NCBI GenBank assembly: GCA_907165135.1
Contig: OU015569.1
Coordinates: forward strand, 5,394,001-5,458,000
Reading direction: 5' to 3'
Origin: Oikopleura dioica
Taxonomy: Eukaryota > Chordata > Appendicularia > Copelata > Oikopleuridae
Length of the DNA: 64,000 bases
Shown here: piece by piece, positions 1 through 11,700 of the stretch
How the letters are laid out: each line of letters starts with the position of its first letter
Position numbering within the stretch: position 1 is the stretch's first letter
Program-made: the position numbers and the translations under genes
Notes under the pieces: generated by a model
Told to the model about the DNA's origin: nothing
Seen by the model: only the letters and a program-made list of their open reading frames with translations
Databases searched by the model: none

Positions 1-126
1 GGTCTGTAAATGGCCGACTATCTATAATTCCTTCTCTAATTCCCCTGACTGATTCATTCTTCATCCGACAATCAATTCCTGATCTATTCCACTTCTGACT
101 TTTTCTATACTTTAAGAAAAGTTGAA

Positions 127-600
127 ATGAGCACTGAGAAGCCGATCAAGAGAATTCCAGTTCGAAAAGCCCAGGATTTGCCAAGTGATTGCAGTGGAAC
201 TCCAGGTCAGAATATTTTTAGCTAGTTGTGGTTAAAAATACCCACTCTTAGGCGGGACAATCTATGGAACGACCCCTGGAGGCACGAAAATCATTTATGA
301 TCGCCTTTATCTCCTTCGAATGCGGGATCACGTCGTGTCGCAGGTAACGGAAGCATCTTAACGTATTTAAAACAAAGCTACAAGACACCTCCACGAGACA
401 TGCCAAACATTCCTGGAGTAACGTGCGTCGAGTCCTTCGTTTCTGATTCCACAACAAACAACGCTTGCGAACATGGAAGAGTCGAAGACAACAAAAATGG
501 TTCATATTTTTTATAACTAAAATTGATCTATCTTGCAGCCATAGACGAAGGTCCTGAGGACAACCTCAAAAATCAATATCCGGACGAATTGGAACTCTAA
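127..600 (+). CDS. EIF4EBP: eIF4E-binding protein (4E-BP)
   Basis: Translational repressor that binds eIF4E and blocks eIF4G recruitment. I join exons 127-205, 252-343, 385-499 and 539-600 with GT-AG introns of 46, 41 and 39 nt, giving 115 residues. The protein shows the duplicated TPGGT blocks ([20 protein letters not shown]), where the mTOR-site threonines of 4E-BP lie, followed directly by the eIF4E-binding motif YDRLYLL (YxxxxL-phi). TPPRDMPNIPGVT matches the segment around human Thr70. An N-terminal KRIP resembles the RAIP motif. The C-terminus is PDELEL, so the usual TOS motif (F-E-M-D-I type) lacks its phenylalanine. An AATAAA lies about 107 bp after the stop, and the next gene converges from the other strand. 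Identification is very secure; the third exon boundary was chosen to keep the conserved TPPRDMP frame. Confidence 0.95.
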
Positions 601-706
601 ATTCTCTTCAACCTTTCTAAAGCCGCAGTCACGGTAGCACAGTAATATGCTCGTTTACTATGTTTTCTTCACTGTTCAAATCACTGTCATTCAACCTCCA
701 AAGTTA

Positions 707-712
707 AATAAA
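707..712 (+). promoter_or_regulatory. Polyadenylation signal AATAAA of the 4E-BP gene
   Basis: A canonical AATAAA hexamer lies 107 bp downstream of the 4E-BP stop codon and 43 bp before the stop codon of the converging gene. The two transcripts therefore probably abut or overlap at their 3' ends. Confidence 0.6.
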
Positions 713-754
713 TAATTTCGATGAAATTCGAAGTGATTGTGATGTATTTGCAGT

Positions 755-1251
755 CTAAAGATATTTAACTTTGAGTTCTTCGGTGCCCGTATACGGATCA
801 ACAGCTTTGGTGTATTCTTCTTCTTTGAGAATTCCAATCACTAAAACAACAGTGTTCCCCACTGTTGTATCGCCAAAAAGATCGCCACCTGCTACTGCTC
901 CCTCTTCATTTGCGAGTGTTATCTTGTTTTAGATAGAATATGTTAAATTAACCTAACTTACCTTCAAATCCGCACCGAAATTATCTGATACTGGTCCAGT
1001 TAGTGACAATAATGTAAAGTTTCCCCGCAAAATATCGATCATTCCACTCGCAAATTTGATATTTGCTCGCGTTAGATGCCCCGTGCCGGAAAGAACTACG
1101 CCTGCATGAATTTCATTTTCCGTGAGAAATGTTCGCAACTCTCTCAGTATATCTGTCAGGAGAGATCGCAATAAGCGCTTCAACGCGTCATATTTTTTTG
1201 TGACGATCCCTATTCTTTTCCCTGTCGAAGACGGACAGTTACGGTATCCAT
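755..1251 (-). CDS. PPC/DUF296 domain protein
   Basis: A single-domain protein of about 139 residues of the PPC (plants and prokaryotes conserved, PD1-like) family. Exons on the minus strand are 1251-1216, 1177-962 and 922-755. The middle exon reads GVVLSGTGHLTRANIKFA and ILRGNFTLLSLTGPVSDN. The last exon carries EEGAVAGGDLFGD, the glycine-rich core typical of the trimeric PPC fold. The second intron is a 39-nt GT-AG intron. The first exon (MDTVTVRLRQGK, matching the family's N-terminal strand) joins the second in frame only through a 38-nt intron starting GA and ending AG. Function in animals is not established; bacterial and archaeal members are stand-alone trimers and the plant AHL proteins bind DNA. 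The family call is firm, the first exon is inferred. Confidence 0.8.
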
Positions 1252-1696
1252 TTTATTTCTCTTTTTTTTCTAAATAAACGAAGAGATTTCATCGTGACCT
1301 TTGACCAGCTGACAAAGGGATTCACACTTCGAGTATCGTTGAAAGAACCGTGTTTCAACGTCGATTACCGATATTTCCTATTTTTCGTTAGTTTCCATCT
1401 TTATTTATTCAAGTCTCACTATAATCTTAAAGATTATCTTATAGAACTCATTTTATTAGCATTTTTTTATTGTACGAGCTATGACAGTACATTAAGCGTT
1501 TCAAGATTTATCCTCTTCCGGGAAACGGGAATCTTCCTCCTTTGGGAGGAAAAAAGGCTTCAGTTGTTGTTGTTGTTGTAACGGTTGTCTCAGGAGAAGT
1601 TTGATTCCAGTTTGCCGGTCGAGTAATATTCCAGACAGGAACACTGCCCGTGAAGCTTATTAATGATCAGTAAATTATGATATTTTTTTTATAAAA

Positions 1697-3221
1697 TTAC
1701 ATCATTGGGTCAGGCGTTGGTGGTTGTGTCACTTCTCGCTTGAAAAATGGAGGCCTGTATGTCGTCTGATCGGCCAAGTCAATCACGTAATCATCCCTGT
1801 ATCCGCCTGGGCGGAAGTCCGCTCGGAGAATATCCTCGCTGCAAACATCGGAAATCTGGAAATCAGGAATCATTCCTGTATGTCGGTCCACTTTCGAATC
1901 TAAGGAGAGTTAAAAGAAAGCAACGAGCCTAATTTTTCTACCATCTGAACAGCCGAACGGGAACATGCTCAAAAAACATTCCATTCGAGTAATATTGTAT
2001 CGTCCCTGATCGTCTTAAAAACGTAAGCAAAGAACATTTTATAGTATTACCAAAATATCCAAGCGCTTCTTCCTTGCACTCTTCATAGCTTTTGCCAGAC
2101 CACCAGTCAGTAACGCACTCATAAATCTTCGTGGACAGAATGTAGCCTTGCTACTAGGAGTTAGGATACATTTTTCCAAGATACACATTACCTTGCAAGG
2201 CGAATTAAAAAATGTGAATCGATCGCAGTACATGTTGTTATCCTCATCATACGATCGCTCACCTTTTCCTATTTTCTTTTATTTAGCTGTTGGAATCAAC
2301 GAAGATTTTTACCTTCAGCACATTGGCAAGTATAGTAACCATTTCCATTAACGCATTCAAAGTCAGGATCAAAGTCACAATCGTGTGTTCCGGTTGCGCA
2401 TTCGTCGATATCTACCAAAATAGAGAAATCAAAAGATGAGATATCTAGTTAACCTTCGCAAACTGTTCCTTCCTCTCCTTCGGGAGACTTGTCTACAAAA
2501 CCATCTCGACAGGAACAAGCATATCCTTCTCCGTTCTATAATTACATGAGTTTTATGATGGGATAAATGATTTACCTCAAGATTATCACAATTTGCGGAT
2601 TTGTGACATCTATAAGCCCCTACGTCCTGAAGTGTTGAACGAATCGTCCAATCGCATTCATTAATATCTTAAAATATTTGAATGATTTTACTCAATTATC
2701 TTTTATTACTCTTGATGTCAACTTACCAAGACATTGGGACATTTGCGTAGTTTGATTGGATACCTTCCATGTTCCTTCGGGACAGACGAGATCGTTGTCC
2801 AGTACAGTGAGTTGAGACATCTTCTCTCTGTTCTCGAGAATGTTCTTGATCTCGTTAACCAAGAAGCGGACTTTATTGTACTTTTGGTTTGGTAAATTCA
2901 TATCGCCATTGAGGACGACCAAATCGCCGGTTCTCTTTGCGAACTTTGAACCTTCCCGATAGAAGCCCAAAATCGGAATGATATCACCCCGGACAAAGGG
3001 CCGGTAATTCTTGGGTTTCTTCCCATTCATTCTATGTTAAAATTATATTATTCTTTAACATTGAGCTCGTCATACTTTTGGAAGTCCTTCGCTGCTTCTC
3101 CGCGTAGATAAGTGTAATACTTTCCTTTGGAGATTCCATTTTTCTCTTCGTCCCATGAAAGCCCATTCTCTTTGAATATCATACAACTGGAGACAACTCC
3201 TGCTAGAAAAACCGACCTCAT
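1697..3221 (-). CDS. Secreted calcium-binding EGF-domain protein
   Basis: The minus-strand gene starts at 3221 with a hydrophobic leader (MRSVFLAGVVSSCMIF). A novel region of about 150 residues follows (PKNYRPFVRGDIIPILGFYR). Then come two consecutive calcium-binding EGF modules beginning DINECDWT and DIDECATG, split by short phase-1 introns as usual for such modules. The C-terminal part, in three more exons, contains CVTDWWSGKSYEECKEEALG and RMECFLSMFPFGC and ends TPDPMM at 1697. Alternating cysteines and the leader suggest an extracellular matrix or secreted protein. The first intron (41 nt) and the others keep frame. I do not recognise an orthologue. Domain calls for the EGF modules are firm; the full exon set is inferred. 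Confidence 0.75.
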
Positions 3222-3702
3222 GGTGAGATTTTTACTGATTGCCTATTCCAGAGGAGAAAGTTCGTTTTATATTCACCACTGGGTGGTGATTTATCATTAT
3301 TACGGAAATTCGGGACTTTTGAAAAGGCTATTTTTAGAATACACACAGCCTCTGTCTTGCGCTTCAGCGAGCTCAAAAATCCCTGTTACGGGCGACTGAA
3401 ATTTAATCGTTCACCTGACAGCCTGATGAAGCACATTATTCCTTAAAATAGTTATGAAATAGATCAAACCAATATTTTCTTTCATATTCGTCTTGTGATT
3501 TATTTGATTAATAAGGTATTTGTGAGTTTTATTTACAGTGTCAGTGATAATGTGATATTGATGAGTGGCTGATTAGACGAATGTTGCTTTGTGCTTCTTT
3601 CTGTACACAGTGTTCGTCAATCGTCGGTGATTAGTAGGTGAATGCAGTCGACTTGCATCGGTTAATATCACAGATTATTTTTAACAAAATTAATTTCTAA
3701 TC

Positions 3703-6204
3703 TTAGTAACCGTTTCTTAATGAAGCTGGACTTGAGTGACTTTTCGGAAGATTTGCACTTTCCAGACTTTCGTGTAATGTGGCCTTGAACAACGGATGTC
3801 GATGGAACTTCTCATTCAGAGACTCGTAGGTGTCTTCCTCATTGTATCGAGATGAATCCCTTATTGGTGTGAAGAAGTACGGGTCTAGTTGCCAAACTAA
3901 CCAAGTAAAAATATGTCTTTTCACGTTCCTTGAGGATTCTTCCCAGTCTGTTACAGTCTCGCAAGTTTCAACGGGCATGAATAGGTTTTCCATCGACTCG
4001 TGAGAGGTGAATTCATGTGAGCCAATCTCTTCTGACCGAAAGTTGTCGAACAAGCTGTTTAAACTGCTTATGTTTCCACTTTCACCCATCATCGAGTTGA
4101 AGCTGGTCTGAGGGAAGCCCTTGGTTGCACTTCCGAAAAGAGCGTAACCAGCCGCTGCAGAAGGCATCACTCCTTGGAGATCGCCTCCGAAGGCGTCAGA
4201 TGGTGTGTGCTGTCTGATCTCGTCGTCAAACTCTTGTCTTTCTTGAAGAAACTTTGGCAAACTAAGTTCTTCCTTGTTTAGCAGTCCGCGCTGTGTGTCG
4301 ATTCGTCCTTGAGGTGGACGTAGTCTGCCACTATTCGGCTCCGAAGAAGGGTCAGAAGAAACTGAAGTGGTATCGCCTCGCAGCGACGAAAAGGCAAATA
4401 CGCATCAGATGCTCGTCTAAAAGAGACAATAAGCATTTATGAGCGCTCTCTACTTACTGAGGTTGAAACGGTGACAATTCTGGTGTGACCTTTGATTTCG
4501 TGAGCATTCGTCGGAGTCCGAAACTTTCTCTTCGCTTCCTCTTTTTCTTAGCTGTTCGAAATCCAGGTCGCCTCTCGAGAAAAGGGCGGTCCACGTTTAG
4601 ACTCTTTGAACTTTCATTTTTGACTTCGTCGAAGAGAGAGTCGCCAATATCGTTTTTCCTGACAAGAAAAAGTCTCTTGTTATCGACTTTAAACGCGTGA
4701 TCATCAATGTCAACAGTATTCTCTGAGCCATTCTGAGAGTTTGTATACAGACGAAAGTTGTTTGGGTCTTCGCCGGAATACTTTTCCAGAATCGGCAATA
4801 TTATGTCGCGAAGTGGTTTTTGCGGTTTTACTCTAAATGTCATGTTTTTCTGCATAATTTTAATCTCAATGTACCTGATGGCAATCCTTTTCTTTAAATC
4901 AATTAGATCAAGCTTGAAAGAACAGCGCAATTCCGCCCGCAAGTGACAATTCTCAAGCTCCATCGAGTTCTGGTCCATCAAAAGTCGATTCTCGCGACTT
5001 TCGCCAATCAACATCCAGTCAACGTGATTTTTATCGATGTCTAGTCGCTGGACAAGGCTATCGAGAACATCCTGTACTGTTCGATCGTCGGCCAAATTCA
5101 CCGACAAATTGCGTCCGTCGCTGAACTGAACGTAGCATTTGCCGGTTCTGGAACCATCTCTCCTTGGTTTGTTCTCCTTGTCGGGATCGAAGCCCCAACG
5201 GAGTAGCTGTCCGGCGTCTACAGACTTACGCCGCTCTTTTTTTGGCCGCACGTTCACCGCCTTCTTCAAGATCTGAAACGCGGATTTTTTTGGCTTTGCA
5301 GTATCGCGTCGTTTTTCGTAGGCATCACAGATATCCTCCTCGCTCACTGACTTATGCGTCAGCTCTAAAAGTACGATCACAACAATTTGCAGCGCAGTTG
5401 ATTTTTACCGAGTTGGACTAATCTGCGGTACTGCTCCGACTTGATGAATCTGGGGTACGAATCACGCCGCATGAGATCGTAAATATGATTCTGTTGGAGC
5501 CGGAAGGAATCGCGGTGCCACGAGCTGCACATTTTGACGCTACTCTCTAGCTTATGAGGAAGATTGACTGGAATTTCCGCGCTATCGCCAATGTACTTTT
5601 TCACAAGCTTGAAGGCGATTCGCCGCCGTTCTTCCTCCCCAAGCGCATTCTTGAAAACTTCGCAGTCGATCCAAAACTGGAGATTTTCTTCGGAGTGCTC
5701 CTTTTTCAGGTGATATGAAAATGCCGTTCGCCCAAGCGCGCAACCTAGTACACCGTCTAGCGAAATCGCCCAGCGCGCGATCTGGCCAGCTGTGCACGAG
5801 CAGTGATCGGCGATTGAGTTCACCGAGCCGCTCGGTCTAGGCGTTGCAAGTAACGGCATTTTCTCCCCCGACAGCGTCTCCGAACTTGCTGCTAATCGCA
5901 TTTTCGCCTATAAAATATCTTTAACAACTTAATAAATTGAATATAATAAGGAAACCAAGTTAACTAAGCTTACTACTGAAAAGAATAACATTGTTTTTCT
6001 GAAATATATTCAGACTTTTATATTTTGTGAAAAGAGCATAAAATCACTTCAGCTGACAATACTAACCTCATTTTCAGATCGTTTGCTCAGCAAATTTGTA
6101 AAATCAGAAGACAGCCTCCTCGGCCTGGGCAATCCTGCAGGCTTGAAAGAAGTCGGCGTATCTGTCAGACACCACGAGCGATTTTTGTCGTCAGATTTTG
6201 ACAT
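3703..6204 (-). CDS. RGS14: RGS12/14-type regulator of G-protein signalling (RGS, tandem RBD, GoLoco)
   Basis: GTPase-activating and scaffold protein for Gi/o alpha subunits. Exon 1 (6204-6067) encodes the N-terminus. Exon 2 (5907-5409) carries the RGS domain: WAISLDGVLGCALGRTAFSY, then EENLQFWIDCEVFKN and a C-terminal part with PRFIKSEQYRRL. Exon 3 (5364-4458) holds a basic linker and two Raf-like Ras-binding domains (CYVQFSDGRNLSVNL and MTFRVKPQKPLRDII). A downstream exon contains RIDTQRGLLNKEELSLPKFL, which matches the GoLoco core and the conserved RGS14 tail after it. The domain order is that of Drosophila loco and vertebrate RGS12/RGS14, without the PDZ and PTB domains of long RGS12. The splice acceptor in front of the GoLoco exon (about 4440-4330) is not resolved, and the N-terminal half of the GoLoco helix is not recognisable in the frame used. 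Confidence 0.92.
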
Positions 6205-8750
6205 CGCAAAAAAGGCAAAGTTCTCTCTTCTCTAGGCGAGGCGGTTTGTGCAGACTGGCATTAATTCAGACTAGTGTCGCTTCCGCGCCACTTTTCAGTT
6301 ATCTGATGAGCGCGATCAAAATAACGTATTTTTATGCATGAACTTTCAATTCCGTGCTGTTTTTCTCGCAAAATAATTTTTATGTACAAGTTTTAATAAT
6401 TATAGTATTCTAAAAGGTTTCCAAAACGGTTTCCAAAACGGTTTAAACCATAACAATTAAATAACATTGATGTATGAACAAGACCCATTTATGGGAAAAA
6501 TGGGGGGGGGGAAGTAGCGAACCAGAAGCACTATCCTTGCCCTAGTGATGTTTACTTTGACCTTCGCTCACAGATTTCCTGATAAGGGGACAGGTAGCCA
6601 TCCTTATCGACTAAGAACGCAGAAGCCACAGATGCGACTCTCTCGATAAGAGACTTCGATACAGTACTTTAAACTTTAATTGGCAGTAAACATGAGCTCA
6701 AGGATGGGGGAGCTTAAGGAGAGTCGTCTATGTTTGCGAGAATCGCATTTCATAATCCGGACCTTGAAAGATCGAGGAAGCGTTCTTTATCTGACATAAC
6801 ATTCTGTCACGAGAGACATGTGACCTCCTTGGGAACAAGGGGTCACTCAAGTGGACGCAACTCTTCCGGACAGCGAACTAAACAAGATCCCGTTAATTAA
6901 AGCATCTGTAGAACGAGAACAAACACTGCGGCTCGGCCCTTCGCAAAGAACAAAGAAAAATACTCAGCAACCGCAGTTATCGTTAAAACGGAATAACCCT
7001 GCACGTAAAGACCGCTAGTTCATACCAACGAAAATTTATACTGCTCAACCAGAAGCTTCTTTCGGATGCGTGTAAAGCAATTTCGAGTCCTGATGTTCTC
7101 GTACCCGGGCGCGGAATGTCTTCCCAGCGCCAAAGAGGTAGCTTATGATAGGATTCTTCCGTTTGTTTGAGATTAAGAAGATGAGCTGTGTATTTTGGCA
7201 GTTATTTGCGCGATTTCAGCAGTTGAGTGAAATGTCAAGGGTACCAAAGATCGCAATAAATGTCTACTCCGGGCGAATTAAGCAGCTCCTGCGAATTTCC
7301 TCTCGGGTTTTCCGATATCTGAGTTGTTTTAAGGTGTTCAGTATTTTAAATTTAACGTCTAAAATTATAAGAATTAAGAAGTGTCATATACTAAGAAGTG
7401 GCATGAATGACAGAAATCCTGAGATCTAAAAAAAACGATGAGTTACACCTCCGTTATTCTCCAGAATTTTAAAAATTCGTTCTGAAAAGCCCATTTCCGG
7501 CGACAGGAGCCTTTCTGACTGGCGTTTCGCAATCGTCCGTATCGGTCCGCTCGTAACGTGCTGGCTTGATGTGGCGCTCCGAGAACGTAGCGAATTGAAA
7601 AGAAGGCGAAAACACTTCCGGCCACGGTCAAATTTATCGATCAAAGCACGGCGCCTGAACATGCACACAGTATGGATCCAGTAACTAGAAGCTCTCGTGC
7701 GGCGCCGCGGAGCCCTATTCTGCACTGAAGGTGTGTGTGTGTCTTCCCGCGTATTCAGGACGAAACTCCCTATGCAATTTTGATTTTTTTAGAGTTCGTA
7801 AGAAGAAAATTTCAGAGGGATGACTTGAAGAAGCAAGAATGAACGACATCATCCAATTGCCTGCAAAAATTTATAACAGCATTCGAAAAACAAGCGTAGA
7901 CCATAGCAAACTAGAGAAAAACGAGAACAAAACCAGGAGAGATATCATTTTATCGCGTAATTTTTAAACGCCATTTCAATCATAGACGAGAACTCTTTTA
8001 TGATCTCATCTGAAGGAAACTCTCCTGCCCGGATATCAGCCAAAATCAAAAGAGTCGAAAGAAATCCTTCAGTAGACCGAAAATTATCAGTAGAAAATCG
8101 TCAATATCAGGATCACAGGAATCGGCGAAGTTTTTATTAAAAAATTCCTTATTGATTTCCGGACTCCCATACTAAGCTTTTTCTAAATACAACCTTCATT
8201 ATGAATCGGTGCTTATATAATAAATATTATATATTTACAATTGCAAAAGGTGAAGCGACGGATTATTTTTCTTTTGTTTTCTCTAAAAAAGGATCGGTCA
8301 GCGTCACGCAACTGACCGGTTCAGCGAAAAGCACTGCGTCTAAATGCGAATGAACAAATATTAACTGACCGGACATTGTCGGAAATAACTTTTCGACAAA
8401 CTTGTCAAAGATCTTTAGTGTGTTTTGACTTTGACTTTTTCGATCGCGTTGGCGATTGAGGAATGCGCGGACGTGTATTTATTTTCTGTGATCAAAGGTA
8501 GCTCTTCCGTCGCGCTTGGTGACATCACATTTCCTGAACGGGTTGATATCGCCTCGATATCGCTCCCGTCTGGACTTGGAGTCGTGGGCATCCGTCAGTT
8601 CTTTCTTGCACGAGATGAACAGTAATTCTCCTATTCGCTGATAGTTAAAGTAAACTCTTTCAACCACCTCGAAAATATCAACGTTAATCTTTTCAAGTGG
8701 TAGCCCGAGAATAAAATTAAGCCGTTTTAAAGATAAACCTGCGATTTGCG
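6205..8750. other. Intergenic region with no supported gene
   Basis: About 2.5 kb between the divergent RGS14-like and Ras-like genes. Several ORFs of 60-99 codons occur (for example minus strand 7725-7426, plus strand 7145-7429 and 8425-8625), but none shows a recognisable domain, splice pattern or signal peptide. A poly-G run lies near 6503. The part nearest 8750 may hold an unrecognised first exon of the Ras-like gene. Confidence 0.4.
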
Positions 8751-11700
8751 ATGCTTGGCGAGCCGAACTGCGGCAAATCAGCTGTTCTCGTTCGGTACCT
8801 GACCGGACGTTTTATTGGAGAATATGTTAAAGGTAATTATTTGCACTTCTCTAAGGCCTTATTTGAAAGTTTAAATGGACAGTAAAATCCGACAGGAGAA
8901 CGGAGGAAAACATTTGATTTTTCTTCAGACATTTTGGCAAGATATTTTTTTGTGGGAAAAATATTTCAGCTCGTTAATCGCAATTATTATATGCATTTTG
9001 GATAGCGGCCAAGAGTTCTTCGAATTAACCAGAATGGCAAATTTCAGCAAAAATAAATCAGCTCTGGAAATGTCATTGCTTGATCGAGGGGTAAAAAATC
9101 TTGTAGTTAATGTTAGAACTCGCTGAGTCAAATCAAGCTGCCTTTGGACAGCTGGTGTCACCCTGTGCTAACTCAATGGGCCTTACTTCTCCAACCCGAA
9201 AGAGCTCTTCTGCTCTAAAAATAGTGTGAGACTTCCTTTTCGAATTGTAAATCGTGAAACGGACTTGCTCTGGTCAAAATTTTTTATCGCAAATATGCAT
9301 TATGCATCGTGAAATGTACTTTCATTTTGAATTTTCGTTGACAATTTGGGTCAGCCCAATTTTGCACTGTCACAAGTCAGAAGTATTGCGTGAGTTTATT
9401 CTGGCACACACTGACAGCGCAATTAAGAGTCAAAGGAAATTCCTTCATTACGAAGTCAAAAAGGCAACACATTGATAGCCAAGTTCAAACATAAACAACC
9501 AACTGTTAGGCACTGCGCGAATAGATAAACAGATAGAAATTCTTCAAGAAGAATTCGCGCTGTTTACACTCACAGCTTTTTTATTGTGGAAATGGGCTAG
9601 AAATCAGTGGGCTGTCGTGGAAAGAAGGATTTGAATATGTTAGAGTTTTCTCATTTCAGTTTCTTGTCGACATAATAAGTCGATTAAATAGCGAGTGCTC
9701 ACTTGCAAGCTCTAGATCGTCCATTTTCCTTATCAGAATGTTGAACTTTAACTCACGTTGATACGCTACGTTTTTAATTTGGAAATTCTTCGCTTACATA
9801 ACTAGTTTCGTGAAAGTTCGGCTAGAATCTGCTCGCAACAGTGGATTCTTATTGCCCCTATAACCGATTCAAATTATCTGACAATTTCCGGTCACTGACT
9901 TTTGATTTTATCAGATTCGGATGGCGTCGACCGCACTCAAACTCGATTTCCGCGAGCTGCGCAAATAGCGCTACCGGATTTCCGCGACAGTAACTGCTCT
10001 TAGCTCAAACTTCATAAACTTCGCAGCATTACTTCCGCTGGAAATATCTGCGTTCCATTTATAGACGAAAAAGCCCACTCGCGTAGGAGGAAATTTGACG
10101 AAATGCTCAGTGATTTCATCATTACATCAGCTTTCCTATATTTATCCTCGTTTAGACAGATCGCTGAAGTATAAACATAAAGCGAACATTATGGGAAAAT
10201 CTATCGCCGCTGAATTCATCGACCTGTGCTCCGAGGACTCAAACAACTTCTGCCCGATAGAACGATGTGACCTTGACGGTGTCATTGTTGTGTAAGTAAT
10301 CTGTATTTGAAAACTCGACTTTTCAATTTATTCTTTTCAAATAGCAACAGCTATTTTAATCATTGGTATATCCTTAAGTGCGCGAGGCTTATTTGAAAAT
10401 TATAAATTTTTCCAGATTCTGATGTCAACACCGTTTTTCGGCCAGTTACAGTTGCTTGTCTAGTTCGAGTGTTCCATCTGGAGTTATACACTTGATTTTG
10501 TAGCTCATTCAGATGAACAAATCTTAAGGGTGGTAAATTTGAGATTTCATTTGACGTGAAACTCCTTTTTATTCCTCGCAATCCACAAACTCCTATTTTA
10601 GCTATGATACGACCTCACAGACGTCCATAATTCACTCAAAGGCGGAGTTCAAACAAATTTCAGCATAATCACCCTAAATATTTTTGAATGGATTGATTGA
10701 ACACCCTTGAATACAGGAGATAGTGACGACGCTGAATGCTCTTCGAATACCACATGTTATAGTAGGCAATAAAAGAGACCTTGATGGGAACGCTGGCTTG
10801 CCTGTCGAGCTCGAAAAGAGTCAGAACCACTTCACCGTTTCCGCCAAGGAGGTATGCTCAAAAGCAGTTTCAACATTTATCCGATTCAGAAGACAGACGG
10901 CGTCATCAAAGCCTTCAGCAACCTCTACCACCAATTGCTGGATATCGACACAGCCGAAGGTAACTCTTGCATAATTATGACCTCTAGTACCATCCTATTT
11001 TCGCCAGAGAAACTATTTGGGCTAGAGTCAACTATTTCCGGTTACGCTTGTTGAATTTCTTCGGAAACTCTTTCAAATAACCGTATTAGAAAATTCGTTT
11101 AGGACAAGTGTCGAAACGCTTACGAGCACGGAAGCACAGTACTGTTGAGATTCCACAGAGTTTGACAAGACTCAACTCGACAAAGAATCGCCGACAGGTA
11201 AGTTCAAATCATGGAATTCGGATTCCAGCCGATAACGCACTCTGATTAGCTACTTACATTATGACAAGGGTAACCCTCAACAAACAGCGATATTGTCTAA
11301 AGACTTCGATCAGTTGTATTTTCAGATTTTGCGCGGAAGCCAATCACTTACGGTTAATCATTAATCCTTCAAATCATCCGTCATTTTAGACAGTTGGAGG
11401 ACGACACGGACCTGAAATCAAAAAGGCCCTAAGCGCACATGAACAAAACAGAGTCTGTGCTACTCTCATCACGCCGAATTTGACGCCCTCCGCCACCAAT
11501 ACCACAATCAGCGCAGGGTAAGTCAAGTTCTTTCCGATTTTCACATTCTTGCACTTCTATTTTGAAAAAAATCATAAGTTGGGCGTCAAGAAGGCGCCGC
11601 ATTAAGCCAAAAAGTCTTTTTCTCGCAAATATTGAACCCAAACGGTAGGACAAAGTTTTTGTCAAGGCGGAAATTTGCACATGGCTCGATAATGTTAGTG

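Noticed and set aside
4485..5421. Plus-strand ORFs opposite the RGS14-like gene
   Set aside because: They overlap the RGS and RBD exons antisense and have shadow composition.
6503..6512. Poly-G tract as a functional element
   Set aside because: A simple homopolymer run without neighbouring structure.
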